Source: Promethearchaeia archaeon (GTDB lineage Archaea > Asgardarchaeota > Lokiarchaeia > Sigyniarchaeales > SOKP01). From it: DNA of 60,955 nt. Location of the stretch: positions 1 to 60,955 of the forward strand of contig JAHQWL010000013.1 in assembly GCA_029856155.1 (NCBI GenBank), in the 5' to 3' direction. The position numbers were made by a program, and so were the translations under genes. Of the stretch, positions 36,033 to 44,971 are shown piece after piece. Under the pieces are notes generated by a model that made no database searches, was not told where the DNA came from, and saw only the letters and a list, made by a program, of their open reading frames with translations. Numbering within the stretch: position 1 is the first letter of the stretch; every line of letters starts with the position of its first letter.

Positions 36033-36803
36033 TTGGTAGATATAGTAATATATGAAAAAGATGGAGATATTGGAAAAATTATAATAAATAAACCTGAAAA
36101 AAGAAATGCTATAGATTTAGAAACTCTTAAAAAATTAATTAATGCTTTCAATAAAAGTGCTGAAAACAATGATATTTGCGTTCTTTACACTGCAAATGGG
36201 AAAGACTTTACAGTTGGTGCTGATTTGAAATATGGATTTGGGTTACTTACCGATAAGAGTCGCATGGCAGAAGCTGTTGAATTTTTAGAATCATTTCAAA
36301 ATTTAACCAGAAGTATGATTTCCCATCCCGGTATTATAATTGCTGGACTTCATGGTTGGGTTATAGGTGGAGGATTTGAACAGGTATTATATTGTGATTT
36401 AAGAATTGCTGCTAACAATACTCGAATAATGCTTCCAGAACTAGGAGTTGGGCTCTTTTTCTCAAATGCTTCTACAAAACTTTTACCAAGAATTATTGGT
36501 GAGGGAAGAGCAAAACAATTAATGCTTTTAGGATCAGAGATTTATGCCGAAGAAGCTCTCAATATAGGTTTAGTGAATCAAGTGTGTAAACTTGATGGAT
36601 TAAGAAGAATTCTAAAACGTACAGCTAATACAATAGTACAAAAAGATCATCTTGCTCTGAAATGGGCAAAATAATTAATAAATGAAAACCAAGATGACAC
36701 AATAGAATCGGTATTAGCAAAAGAATTACGTGCAATGATCTTTACCGGACAATCTGCTGAACTTAAGCGAAGACTTGAAAAATTTGTGAAAGATAAGCAT
36801 TAA
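36033..36803 (+). pseudogene. Enoyl-CoA hydratase/isomerase with an in-frame TAA
   Basis: The frame reads a crotonase-family protein: IIINKPEKRNAIDLETL, GKDFTVGADLKYGFG, GIIIAGLHGWVIGGGFEQVLYCDLRIAA with the oxyanion-hole GGG, and PELGVGLFFSNASTKLLPRIIG. It meets TAA at 36672-36674 after HLALKWAK. The same frame then continues LINENQDDTIESVLAKELR to FVKDKH and a final TAA at 36801, the usual C-terminal helical region of crotonases, for a total of about 256 residues. A single change (for example CAA to TAA) explains it. The truncated 213-residue product would lack trimerisation helices. The start is TTG after GGAGG. Substrate is unknown. Confidence 0.75.
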
Positions 36804-36890
36804 TTCTTAAAATCTTAACCTTATTCTGTGAAATATTATGTTTTAATTCTGTTTAAAAAAGTTTTTTATTAAATCAGAATTCAAATAAAT

Positions 36891-38186
36891 ATGGTAAGAA
36901 CAGACCCAATTTTATTCAAATTTTATCCAGATTTAAAGGATAAGGTACCTTGGATCCCTCTACTTACAAATATCCCTACTCCAGTAGATAGGTTAACTGA
37001 ATTAGAAAAAAATTTCAACTTAGATAAAGGTAAAATATTTATCAAAAGAGATGATAAAAATCACCATATATATGGTGGAAATAAATTAAGAAAATTTGAG
37101 TTCATATTCGGACATGTTTTAAAGAAAAAAAAGAGAGGAATAATGACTTTTGGAGGGATTGGTACAAACCATGGATTGCCATGTGCTATTATCGCAAAAA
37201 TGTTAGAACCACCTCTCAGATGCGAGTTATTTTTAATTCCTCAACCCTTAACATGGCATGTTCAAAGATCCTTATTACTATTTAATTTTTTTGGCGCAAA
37301 ACTTCATCTTTCAAAAGGTTTTTACTCTACTATTTTTAAAGCTTTCTTTTTTAGAATTTTTCACCCTAAACATTATATTATGTTGCCTGGAGGTTCACCA
37401 CTTCTTGGTAAGGGGTCTGCTTTAGGTATGGTAGGTTTTATTAACGCTTTATTTGAATTGAAAGAACAGATGGAGAATGGTGAGATACCCGAACCAGATG
37501 TTATTTTTGTACCAGGTGGAAGTTCTGGAACCTCTGCTGGTTTAATTGCAGGCTGTAAAATTCTTGGATTAAAAACAAAGGTTCATGTTGTTGCTGTAAG
37601 TGAAGAAATCTATGTGAGTGTAAAAAATATAATCCGAGATTCAAATAAAGCATTAAGGTATCTAGAAAAATGTGCTGATAACTTTCCAAAAATAGATATT
37701 AATGAAAATGATTTTGAATTCATTTCTGGATACTTAGGAAGTGAATATGGAGCAATAACAAAGAAAAGTCAGAATACCATTGATTTAGTTATGGAATTAG
37801 AAGGATATAAAAAAGATTTTAAACTTGAAACTACATATACGGGAAAAGCAATGGCAGCAATGTTCGATTATTTAAAACAACAAGAGAATAAAAATAAGAC
37901 CATCCTATATTGGAATACTTATAATTCAAATGATTTGGATAAATATCTTAAGGAAACTGATTTTCAATATAAAAAGCTACCAAAAAAATTCCATAAATTA
38001 TACGAGGAAAGCAAATTTCAATGCTGGCAAGTCGTAAATTGCCCAGAAGACACAAAAAAAAGTTGTCCTGCTTATTTAAATCATGAATATAGGTTCTGGA
38101 AAATTACAGATTGTTTGCTTGATGAACAAACGCAAAAGAAAGCAATTGATCAATTAAAGGATGTAATAAAATTAGAAGATGCTTAA
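36891..38186 (+). CDS. PLP-dependent ACC deaminase/D-cysteine desulfhydrase-like enzyme with Cys-rich tail
   Basis: A 431-residue fold-type II PLP enzyme. KIFIKRDDKNHHIYGGNKLRKFEFI contains the Lys that binds PLP (in GGNKLRK), followed by FGGIGTNHGLPCA and the phosphate-binding loop PGGSSGTSAGLIAG. These match D-cysteine desulfhydrase and 1-aminocyclopropane-1-carboxylate deaminase. The core ends near residue 370. The last 60 residues add CWQVVNCPEDTKKSCPAY and DCLLDEQ, a Cys/Trp-rich extension like the small 'CW' metal or Fe-S binding modules seen in archaeal and bacterial proteins. Substrate is probably a D-amino acid or sulfur compound. Confidence 0.8.
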   Translation: MVRTDPILFKFYPDLKDKVPWIPLLTNIPTPVDRLTELEKNFNLDKGKIFIKRDDKNHHIYGGNKLRKFEFIFGHVLKKKKRGIMTFGGIGTNHGLPCAIIAKMLEPPLRCELFLIPQPLTWHVQRSLLLFNFFGAKLHLSKGFYSTIFKAFFFRIFHPKHYIMLPGGSPLLGKGSALGMVGFINALFELKEQMENGEIPEPDVIFVPGGSSGTSAGLIAGCKILGLKTKVHVVAVSEEIYVSVKNIIRDSNKALRYLEKCADNFPKIDINENDFEFISGYLGSEYGAITKKSQNTIDLVMELEGYKKDFKLETTYTGKAMAAMFDYLKQQENKNKTILYWNTYNSNDLDKYLKETDFQYKKLPKKFHKLYEESKFQCWQVVNCPEDTKKSCPAYLNHEYRFWKITDCLLDEQTQKKAIDQLKDVIKLEDA

Positions 38187-38192
38187 GAAAAA

Positions 38193-39182
38193 TTAAATGA
38201 TTTTTAATCGCTGAAGCAACCCAGTAATTAAAATTGGTAAAGCAATAGTAGCATCACACCATACACTAACGTGTTTTGATTCTAAAGAATATTTTCCCCA
38301 TGATTTTGCTTCTGAGAATGTACTGCCTGACAGACCTCCATCATATTCCATAGCAGTGTGAATTCGAACTGAATAATTATAACCCATATTCACTATCTTA
38401 TCAAATTGATCTAACATAGGGAAGATTTGTTGAGCCCAATTACGTGGAACACCACCACCTACGATGATAGTTCCATATTCTTTAAAATTTTTCACAATAT
38501 TTCCAAATTTTCGTACATCCGCTAAAATATCAAATTGGAAGTCATAACCTTCATAGATCTCATATTTTATAAGTTTTAAAGCCAATTCTGAATCTGAAAA
38601 AGCTGGTATGAATATGGGGATATTATTTTTTGCGGCTGTTGAAAGAATACAATTTGATGAGATTTTACTCCCTATTTTCTGTAGAAATTCTGAAGGTGTA
38701 ATATGTATTTTTTTCTGGTCAAATATTGATTGAATAATTCTTAATAATTCTTGATCAGCCTTTTCATAATTATCCTCAGGGAGAAAAATATCATAAATTC
38801 TATTTATCCTATGTTTAAATAAATCATCGTCATTTACATTAGGACTTCCTAAGTAATGTCCAATATCACTGGCTGCATCTACTAAATCATGTGTAATATT
38901 TGCTCCAGTACTGATTAAAATATCAATTAATTTATATTCCATTAATTTTGAAACTAGATCGCCCATCCCCGCGGGAACCATTGCACCACTTAATGTTAAT
39001 ACCGTTAAACACTTTTCTTCAGTAACCATTCTTTCTAAAATATCGAGCGCGAAACCTAAATTTCTTCCTTGAAAGCCGCAATCCTTAAGAGAGGTTAAAA
39101 TATCATCAATATTTTTTACTTTTTTGACATTAAAAGGTTGGACTTTTTTTATTAAATAATCTTCTTTTTGATGAGTATTCAT
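38193..39182 (-). CDS. Deoxyhypusine synthase
   Basis: A 329-residue enzyme that transfers the aminobutyl group of spermidine to a lysine of aIF5A. The NAD-binding start LTLSGAMVPAGMGDLVSKLM, STGANITHDLVDAA and the GIVVGGGxPxxW-like IIVGGGVPRNWAQQ are visible. The C-terminal GGLSGSTFSEAKSWGKYS carries the active-site lysine (in EAKSWGK, residues about 292-297). The length is typical. It is divergently transcribed from pyruvoyl-dependent arginine decarboxylase, which makes a precursor of its substrate. Some archaeal DHS-like proteins have other roles, but the catalytic segment here is intact. Confidence 0.9.
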   Translation of the reverse strand: MNTHQKEDYLIKKVQPFNVKKVKNIDDILTSLKDCGFQGRNLGFALDILERMVTEEKCLTVLTLSGAMVPAGMGDLVSKLMEYKLIDILISTGANITHDLVDAASDIGHYLGSPNVNDDDLFKHRINRIYDIFLPEDNYEKADQELLRIIQSIFDQKKIHITPSEFLQKIGSKISSNCILSTAAKNNIPIFIPAFSDSELALKLIKYEIYEGYDFQFDILADVRKFGNIVKNFKEYGTIIVGGGVPRNWAQQIFPMLDQFDKIVNMGYNYSVRIHTAMEYDGGLSGSTFSEAKSWGKYSLESKHVSVWCDATIALPILITGLLQRLKII

Positions 39183-39516
39183 AAATAAAATTAAATGCTT
39201 TAAGTATTTTAAATTAATTCTTTTCAGTCTTTTTAAAGAATCTTAAAAACCTTGAATTCAGTTGAAAGATTTGCTTTAAATCGAATATATTTTTAGCTAT
39301 ATCTTTAAAAATTTCTTTAGATAATTAATTTAATTCCAAATGGTATTCTTTTTTAATAAATGAAAAGAGATTAATAATTTATTAATGGATCAAGCAGAAT
39401 AGTAATGACTTAGTCTTCAAATTTATTATTATATTATTAATGTTTCGAATAAATTTAAATATAAGCTTTAATATTAAACTCTTAATTATATCACATAAAG
39501 AAATAACGATTAAGCA
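39183..39516. other. Divergent promoter region between deoxyhypusine synthase and arginine decarboxylase
   Basis: 330 bp of AT-rich sequence without a coding frame. Candidate TATA elements include AAATTTAAATATAAGC near 39448-39464 for the rightward gene and, on the other strand, sequence near 39200-39215. I see no clear operator. Confidence 0.35.
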
Positions 39517-40065
39517 ATGTCATTAGTCCCAAAAAAGGTTTTCTTTGTTAATGGTAGGGGTTTTCATAGATCTAAGTTGGCTGCTTTCGAAGAAGCCCTA
39601 AGAGATGCGGGAATTGAAAAGTATAATATAGTGAATGTTTCTTCCATTTTGCCACCGTATTGTATTGAAATTAATAAAGAAGATGGGTTAAAACAACTCC
39701 GTCCAGGTCAAATTATTTTTGCTGTGTTAGCTAGAGAAGAGTCTAATGAATTTAATCGATTGATCTGTGCTTCTATTGGTGTTGCTAAACCTGCTGATAA
39801 GGGGCAATATGGATATTTAAGTGAACAACATTCTTTTGGTGTTAAACCAGAAAAAGTAGGGGAAATTGCAGAAGATTTAGCAGCAGAAATGCTAGCTACT
39901 ACTCTTGGTATTCCTTTTGATCCCAATTTAAATTACGATGAAAAAAAAGAAGTATTTAAAATGGGAGGAAAAATCGTAGAAACTAAAAATATCATAGCAA
40001 GTGCAACAGTGAGAGAAGAAGATGAATGGGCTGCTGTAATTGCTGCAGCAATTTTCATCCTTTAA
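39517..40065 (+). CDS. pdaD: Pyruvoyl-dependent arginine decarboxylase
   Basis: A 182-residue proenzyme that decarboxylates arginine to agmatine, the first step of archaeal polyamine synthesis. It has the family start PKKVFFVNGRGFHRSKLAAFEEAL and the self-cleavage site VNVSSILPP, where Ser43 would become the pyruvoyl group. The later LARGQ-like LRPGQIIFAVLAREES and the final AAVIAAAIF also fit. The length matches archaeal PdaD (about 165-185). It overlaps the convergent GH57 gene by 11 bp and diverges from deoxyhypusine synthase, placing two polyamine-related steps side by side. Confidence 0.92.
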   Translation: MSLVPKKVFFVNGRGFHRSKLAAFEEALRDAGIEKYNIVNVSSILPPYCIEINKEDGLKQLRPGQIIFAVLAREESNEFNRLICASIGVAKPADKGQYGYLSEQHSFGVKPEKVGEIAEDLAAEMLATTLGIPFDPNLNYDEKKEVFKMGGKIVETKNIIASATVREEDEWAAVIAAAIFIL

Positions 40066-41656
40066 TTTTTCTAAAATAATTTATATTTATTTCTTTAAAA
40101 CAAGAATCTATTGATTCAATTTCTTCTAATTCTCTTAGAGAAATACGATTTTTATCATCTGAATCCTTTCCAGCCCATATTAATTTATTAAAGCGCTGGT
40201 GATGATGATGAAACCTTTGATTGGCATATTCTTTTGCTTGTTTAGTGTAAAGAAGAAAAGGCCAATCGCTCCCTTCCATTAACAAAAGTTCTCTTGCTGT
40301 TTGTTGTAAGATTCTTTTCTCCCATTCATTGGGATTTAAATTATGTTCCAGAACATTTTCAAACTCTTTAATTGAGCCATTGATATATGGCCAAATCCAA
40401 CTATGTTCTGGATTCTTCCAGACTTGAAAATGACCCCCTTCTCCCCAACTGCTCTCCTCCATCTTAATTACTGAAAAATTTTCTTTAAATTTAGATAAGT
40501 AATCACTAATAGTGATTAATTCGATTTCTTTATGGATATAAATCAATTCAAATATTTTTTTTAGCCAAGATATACCTTCCATCCACCAATGACCATAGAG
40601 CTCAAAATCATATGGAGAAATAATAATTCCTATTTGGTTAAATTTATCTGAAAATTGCTTTAGTTCCTCAGAAACTAATGAAACAAAATGATTAGCATGG
40701 GATTTGACTATTTCCTCTGCCTTTTCAATATTATATAGTTGCTTTTCCGCTTTTGCTAATTCTTTGCATGTAATTCTCCAATAATGTAAACCTGATTCAT
40801 AATCTTTTTTATGAAATTCTCTATAATATTCATTTCCGGGATAGCCTATTTCTGCATCCCATACTTGTCTACTTGTTCTTTTATTTCTGCCAAATACTGA
40901 AACTCCTGATTTTAAAGTATAACCAAAATTAGTATTTAATCCAATATCATTTTTATGCTCCAAAATCTCAGCATTTAAAATTCCATGAGAATCTACAAAA
41001 AAGTATTCTATACCTGAATTATTTAACCAATAGTCAATACTCTCCCTAACCTTTCCATTTTGGTAATCTTTTGGTCGATAAGCACATTCGGGAAGCCAGA
41101 TGCCTTTAGGTTCTTTATAAAAATACTTCTTATGATTATCAACAGCTAACTGAATTTGAGAAAAAATTCCTGAATCATTCTCAAAAAGTGGTAAAAATCC
41201 ATGGGTCACTCCACATGTTATCAATTCAATCATTCCTTCTTCTTGAAGCCATTTAAATGAACCCAATAAATCTCTATAATAATTATGATAAAATGTGTCT
41301 AATACGTACTCAAAATTCCTTAAATTATATTCAGCAATGAGCTTTCTTTCTCGGTGATTTTCAAATCGTTTGATGTCATTTTTAGCTCTTGATATTAAAT
41401 TCTCCATATATTCTGTAAATCTTTGTTTCATATATTCATCTGCTAATTGTTCTGCCAATATTGGTGTAATATTAATGGTAATAGCTGTTTTTATTCCATT
41501 CTCTTTTAATTCCCTTAAAATATTTAACATAGGTATATATGTCTCATTCATAGCTTCCATAAGCCATTCCTCTCCTGCAGGCCATGTACCAGACTTTTTA
41601 CACCATGGAATATGTCCATGTAGAACTAAACCAAAATATCCAAATGTCATTTTCAA
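40055..41656 (-). CDS. GH57 family glycoside hydrolase, probable 1,4-alpha-glucan branching enzyme
   Basis: A 533-residue GH57 protein that probably introduces alpha-1,6 branches into glycogen-like glucan. The N-terminal FGLVLHGHIPWCKKSG is conserved region 1 with HGHIP. GIWLPECAYRP near residue 185 holds the nucleophile Glu, SPYDFELYGHWWMEG near 348 holds the general acid/base Asp, and the final helical domain of about 100 residues (including SSWGEGGHFQVWKN and SWIWPYI) is typical of branching enzymes of the DUF1957 group. Cysteine and Trp placement also fits. It starts with ATG opposite the M24 gene's divergent promoter. Confidence 0.85.
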   Translation of the reverse strand: MKMTFGYFGLVLHGHIPWCKKSGTWPAGEEWLMEAMNETYIPMLNILRELKENGIKTAITINITPILAEQLADEYMKQRFTEYMENLISRAKNDIKRFENHRERKLIAEYNLRNFEYVLDTFYHNYYRDLLGSFKWLQEEGMIELITCGVTHGFLPLFENDSGIFSQIQLAVDNHKKYFYKEPKGIWLPECAYRPKDYQNGKVRESIDYWLNNSGIEYFFVDSHGILNAEILEHKNDIGLNTNFGYTLKSGVSVFGRNKRTSRQVWDAEIGYPGNEYYREFHKKDYESGLHYWRITCKELAKAEKQLYNIEKAEEIVKSHANHFVSLVSEELKQFSDKFNQIGIIISPYDFELYGHWWMEGISWLKKIFELIYIHKEIELITISDYLSKFKENFSVIKMEESSWGEGGHFQVWKNPEHSWIWPYINGSIKEFENVLEHNLNPNEWEKRILQQTARELLLMEGSDWPFLLYTKQAKEYANQRFHHHHQRFNKLIWAGKDSDDKNRISLRELEEIESIDSCFKEININYFRKIKG

Positions 41657-41722
41657 GAAGAAGAATATTTTATTTTTAATTTAATCTTATAATATTATTA
41701 TCATAAATTATTGACATGAATT

Positions 41723-42889
41723 ATGAGTATTAAAATAAAAGCAATTACTGAACCTCCAAGTCAAGAGGAATTATCAAATCGTTTGGAGAGAGTTAGAAAA
41801 TTAATGAAGCAACAGGATTTAGATTATTATATTTCATTTAATCCAGTAAATATCTATTATTTAACCAATTTTGCATTTTATGTCCATGAACGCCCATTTA
41901 TACTTATAATAGAAAAAGAAAAAATACCAAAAATGTTAATTCCACGACTAGAGAAAGGGCATTTTGAATCTAGAGCGCGATGTGAACTCGATTTTATCAT
42001 ATACTATGAATTTCCCGCTCGAACCGGCGATAATTGGTATGATTATTATCAAGAGCAAATTAGATCAAATGCTAAAGTAGGAATAGAACCTGAATTACCA
42101 ATAAATATCGCAAACAAAACTCTAGGAGAAATAGTTGTTTCAGATCTAATTGATGAGGTTCGGATCATTAAAACTGATTATGAAATAGGGCGAATTTATC
42201 ATGCATGTCGAGTAGTAAATAAGGGACATAAAGTATTATTAAAAAGATGTCGTCCGAAAGTCCTTGAATTTGCTTTATATAAAGAAGTCACAGATGCTAT
42301 GACATCTAAAATAGTCCAAGATATACCAAATGCTAACTTTAGAGCCACAGAGACTACAGGAGCTGTTTGGCCTCCATCAATTTCTCATGATCCTCATTTA
42401 ATACCTCACATATTTGCCCCTATGGAAGAGGGTGGGCCACATGTTTCAATTGTCTCTGCTCAGGTAGATGGGTATGGAGTTGAGATTGAACGGTCCTTCT
42501 TTTTAGGTCACATTCCTGAGAAGGCTATAAGACCCTTTGAAGTAATGTTTGAAGCAAGAGCTCTGGCATATAGTATGCTAAAACCAGGAACAATCATGAG
42601 TGAAATAGATAAAGCAGTGAGGAATTTTATAACAGAAAAAGGACATGGTGATTATATAATCCACCGTACTGGACATGGTCTTGGAATTACTGGGCATGAA
42701 GCTCCATTTTTGGCTGAGGGTTATGATAGACCATTAGAAAAAAATATGGTTATTAGTGTCGAACCCGGTATTTACATTCCCGGGATAGGAGGGTTTCGTC
42801 ATTCTGATACTGTCTTAATTACTAAAACGGGATATCAAAAACTTACTAAAGCTCCAGAAACACTTGAAGATCTTACAATTCCAGTTTGA
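41723..42889 (+). CDS. M24 family peptidase-like protein (Xaa-Pro aminopeptidase/creatinase fold)
   Basis: A 388-residue pita-bread protein with the creatinase N-domain (LERVRKLMKQQDLDYYISFNPVNIYYLTNF) and M24 catalytic domain. HRTGHGLGITGHEAPF and ISVEPGIY keep the central His and one Glu. The other metal ligands differ: the first Asp is not found at the expected place, the second is Glu (GVEIERSF instead of the usual xDxTRT), and the last Glu is Ser (GGFRHSDTVLIT instead of RxED). The protein may be a metal-independent hydrolase like creatinase, or a dipeptidase subgroup with altered ligands. It is monocistronic. Confidence 0.82.
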   Translation: MSIKIKAITEPPSQEELSNRLERVRKLMKQQDLDYYISFNPVNIYYLTNFAFYVHERPFILIIEKEKIPKMLIPRLEKGHFESRARCELDFIIYYEFPARTGDNWYDYYQEQIRSNAKVGIEPELPINIANKTLGEIVVSDLIDEVRIIKTDYEIGRIYHACRVVNKGHKVLLKRCRPKVLEFALYKEVTDAMTSKIVQDIPNANFRATETTGAVWPPSISHDPHLIPHIFAPMEEGGPHVSIVSAQVDGYGVEIERSFFLGHIPEKAIRPFEVMFEARALAYSMLKPGTIMSEIDKAVRNFITEKGHGDYIIHRTGHGLGITGHEAPFLAEGYDRPLEKNMVISVEPGIYIPGIGGFRHSDTVLITKTGYQKLTKAPETLEDLTIPV

Positions 42890-42904
42890 TGCATCTTTAT
42901 TGAC

Positions 42905-43408
42905 CTATACATATTTTACTATTTTAATTAATGATTTCCTAGATGTAGGTTCAGGAATCTTTCCTTTAATATATCCAAAAGGTAACACCGTTAAAAGATG
43001 GTCCTTATCTCCTAAACCAATTATTTCTTTTGCTTTTTCTCTATTCATAGCTCCTATCCAACAAGTACCAATCCCTAAAGACCAAGCCATTAGCATCATA
43101 TTCATTGAAACTAATGATGTATCAATCAAATACCATTTAGGACTTGTTTTAATTTTAGCAACAATTGCTATTGCTACTGGAATTCCTTTCATAAAGTTGC
43201 CATAAAATGCGGTTTTTGCGATTTTTTCCAGAATTTCCTTATTTTGTATGACTATAAACTCCCATGGTTGACGATTTGAGGCACTTGGAGTCCATCTTCC
43301 CGCTTCTAAAATCATTTCAATTTCTTTTTCTGATATAGCTTTATCTTGAAATGATCTTATACTTCTCCTATCTTTAAGAAATTTTAGTAAAGCTTCTGAT
43401 TCTATCAT
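42905..43408 (-). CDS. Nitroreductase-family FMN oxidoreductase
   Basis: A 167-residue FMN-dependent oxidoreductase. The N-terminal FLKDRRSIRSFQDKAISEKEIEMILEAGRWTPSASNRQPWEFIVI is the diagnostic segment, in which RRSIR contacts the FMN phosphate and SNRQPW binds the isoalloxazine. GTCWIGAMNREKAKEIIGL and LPFGYIKGKIPEP complete the domain. It would use NAD(P)H to reduce quinones, nitro compounds or similar. The size is that of the short archaeal members. It is convergent with the M24 gene and alone. Confidence 0.88.
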   Translation of the reverse strand: MIESEALLKFLKDRRSIRSFQDKAISEKEIEMILEAGRWTPSASNRQPWEFIVIQNKEILEKIAKTAFYGNFMKGIPVAIAIVAKIKTSPKWYLIDTSLVSMNMMLMAWSLGIGTCWIGAMNREKAKEIIGLGDKDHLLTVLPFGYIKGKIPEPTSRKSLIKIVKYV

Positions 43409-43540
43409 TTTTGCATTATGTAAGTTATAGTATAAAAAATTTTTAATTAATGATCAATGAAATCGTAGATTAAAAAATTTATAGTTATATTTTATTTACT
43501 TCCAAAATTAATTTTAATATAAATTTATGTAAGAACTTTA

Positions 43541-44965
43541 TTGGAAAAATCTCATAATTTAATGCCTTTAACAGATTTAAAAGCTCAGTATTCAAAAAAA
43601 GAGCTAAAGTACGGTCCAACAAGTAAAGGATATTACTTAATGACAAAATATTATGAATCTCATAACCATGACCCACACCATACTTTTTTATATGGTTTTT
43701 TATGTTTGATATATGATGGAGTTAATACAATTGATGATTTAAAGTCCAAGATGCGTCTTTTTTTTATTTCCTCTACACGACATGTTGTTATAGGAGACGA
43801 AGATGTGGAGGAATTTTTGCAGAAAGCAAAACGAAAAAAATTGATTCAAAGTAATCAAGATAATATTATAACTCTTACTGATGAGGGAATAAATCTTGTT
43901 GAATTTAGCTATTTTTGGAATTTACACACTTCTTATTGGATGAGGTTATTTTTCTCTAAGACTATGGTGATGCTTTCTACAGCAGTTTTTTTAATCGTTA
44001 TTTCTTTATTAAAAATTTTTACGGGCTTGGATTTAGGATCCCAAGGAATGGTTGTAGAAGGATTTGAAAATCTAACAGATTTAGTTAAAATTGGAATTAT
44101 TGTTATTTTAGGACTTAAGTTTAAAAAAGACAAAATTGCAAGTGTTATAATTATTTTATTAATGATATTCACTGGAGGTACCTTAATTTGGTCTAGTATT
44201 GAAGCTTTATTGAATCCCATTATTATAACACCAACTATTCAAGCCTATATTATAGGAATTGTATCAATATTAGGGAACACTGGATTAATGTATTTGAAAG
44301 GAATGGTAGGAAGAACATCAGGAAATTTGTCTCTTTTAAGTGATTCTAAGGATTCAGAATTAAATGTAAAACTTTCTGCAGGAGTTTTAATCGGTTTAAC
44401 TTTTGCTATATTTAATTATTCATTTGTTGATTCTATTGTGGGAATTATTATATCTATTTTAGTTTTAAAAGAGGGTTTTGAAATATTGTACGAATTAACA
44501 AAAAAAGAAGAGGACTTTGACATTACTGCAATAAAAGTAATAGCAGATAATGTCTATGATAATCGTTTAACGGGTTATTTATTAGGAAGCATTAGACGAG
44601 AAAGTCTAACTCGATCAGAAATCATAAACAATTTTAATGAAGGCTTGACTCTCGGACGACAATATTATGAAGGATTTGCTGACTTCTTTTATAATGAATT
44701 AGGACCAGAGATTGCTGAAAAACATTTGAATACACTATTAGAGGGGAGATTAATAGAAACACTAGATGATAAATTAGTCTTAACTCCCAAAGGTCTAAAA
44801 ACTTTTTATAAGGCAAAAGTTAGGGAGTTTAGGGAACGAGCATATAAAATAAATGTTGGAGGTCGCTTTAAATGGCAAAATATATTATGTGTGTTATTCA
44901 TAGTGTTGTTTATATTAGTAATTATTTTTGCCCCCCAAATTAACTCATGGTTTGCCAGTCTTTGA
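43541..44965 (+). CDS. CDF-like membrane protein flanked by two winged-helix-like domains
   Basis: A 474-residue protein. Residues about 1-130 look like a PadR/winged-helix domain (LMTKYYESHNHDPHHTFLYGFLCLIYDG, then FLQKAKRKKLIQ and ITLTDEGINLVEF). Residues about 140-320 hold six hydrophobic segments with cation-diffusion-facilitator-like signatures (GFENLTDLVKIGIIVILG, SLLSDSKDSELNVKLSAG, FVDSIVGIIISILVLKEGFEILYEL). Residues about 325-450 form another helix-turn-helix region (SLTRSEIINNFNEGLTLG, LLEGRLIETLDDKLVLTPKG), followed by one last membrane helix. The usual CDF His/Asp metal ligands are only partly kept. It could be a membrane-bound sensor rather than a pump. The start is TTG. Confidence 0.6.
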   Translation: MEKSHNLMPLTDLKAQYSKKELKYGPTSKGYYLMTKYYESHNHDPHHTFLYGFLCLIYDGVNTIDDLKSKMRLFFISSTRHVVIGDEDVEEFLQKAKRKKLIQSNQDNIITLTDEGINLVEFSYFWNLHTSYWMRLFFSKTMVMLSTAVFLIVISLLKIFTGLDLGSQGMVVEGFENLTDLVKIGIIVILGLKFKKDKIASVIIILLMIFTGGTLIWSSIEALLNPIIITPTIQAYIIGIVSILGNTGLMYLKGMVGRTSGNLSLLSDSKDSELNVKLSAGVLIGLTFAIFNYSFVDSIVGIIISILVLKEGFEILYELTKKEEDFDITAIKVIADNVYDNRLTGYLLGSIRRESLTRSEIINNFNEGLTLGRQYYEGFADFFYNELGPEIAEKHLNTLLEGRLIETLDDKLVLTPKGLKTFYKAKVREFRERAYKINVGGRFKWQNILCVLFIVLFILVIIFAPQINSWFASL

Positions 44966-44971
44966 ATCTTC

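Noticed and set aside
36033..36803. Pyrrolysine or selenocysteine recoding at the interrupting stop
   Set aside because: The codon is TAA, not TAG or TGA, so neither known expansion applies.
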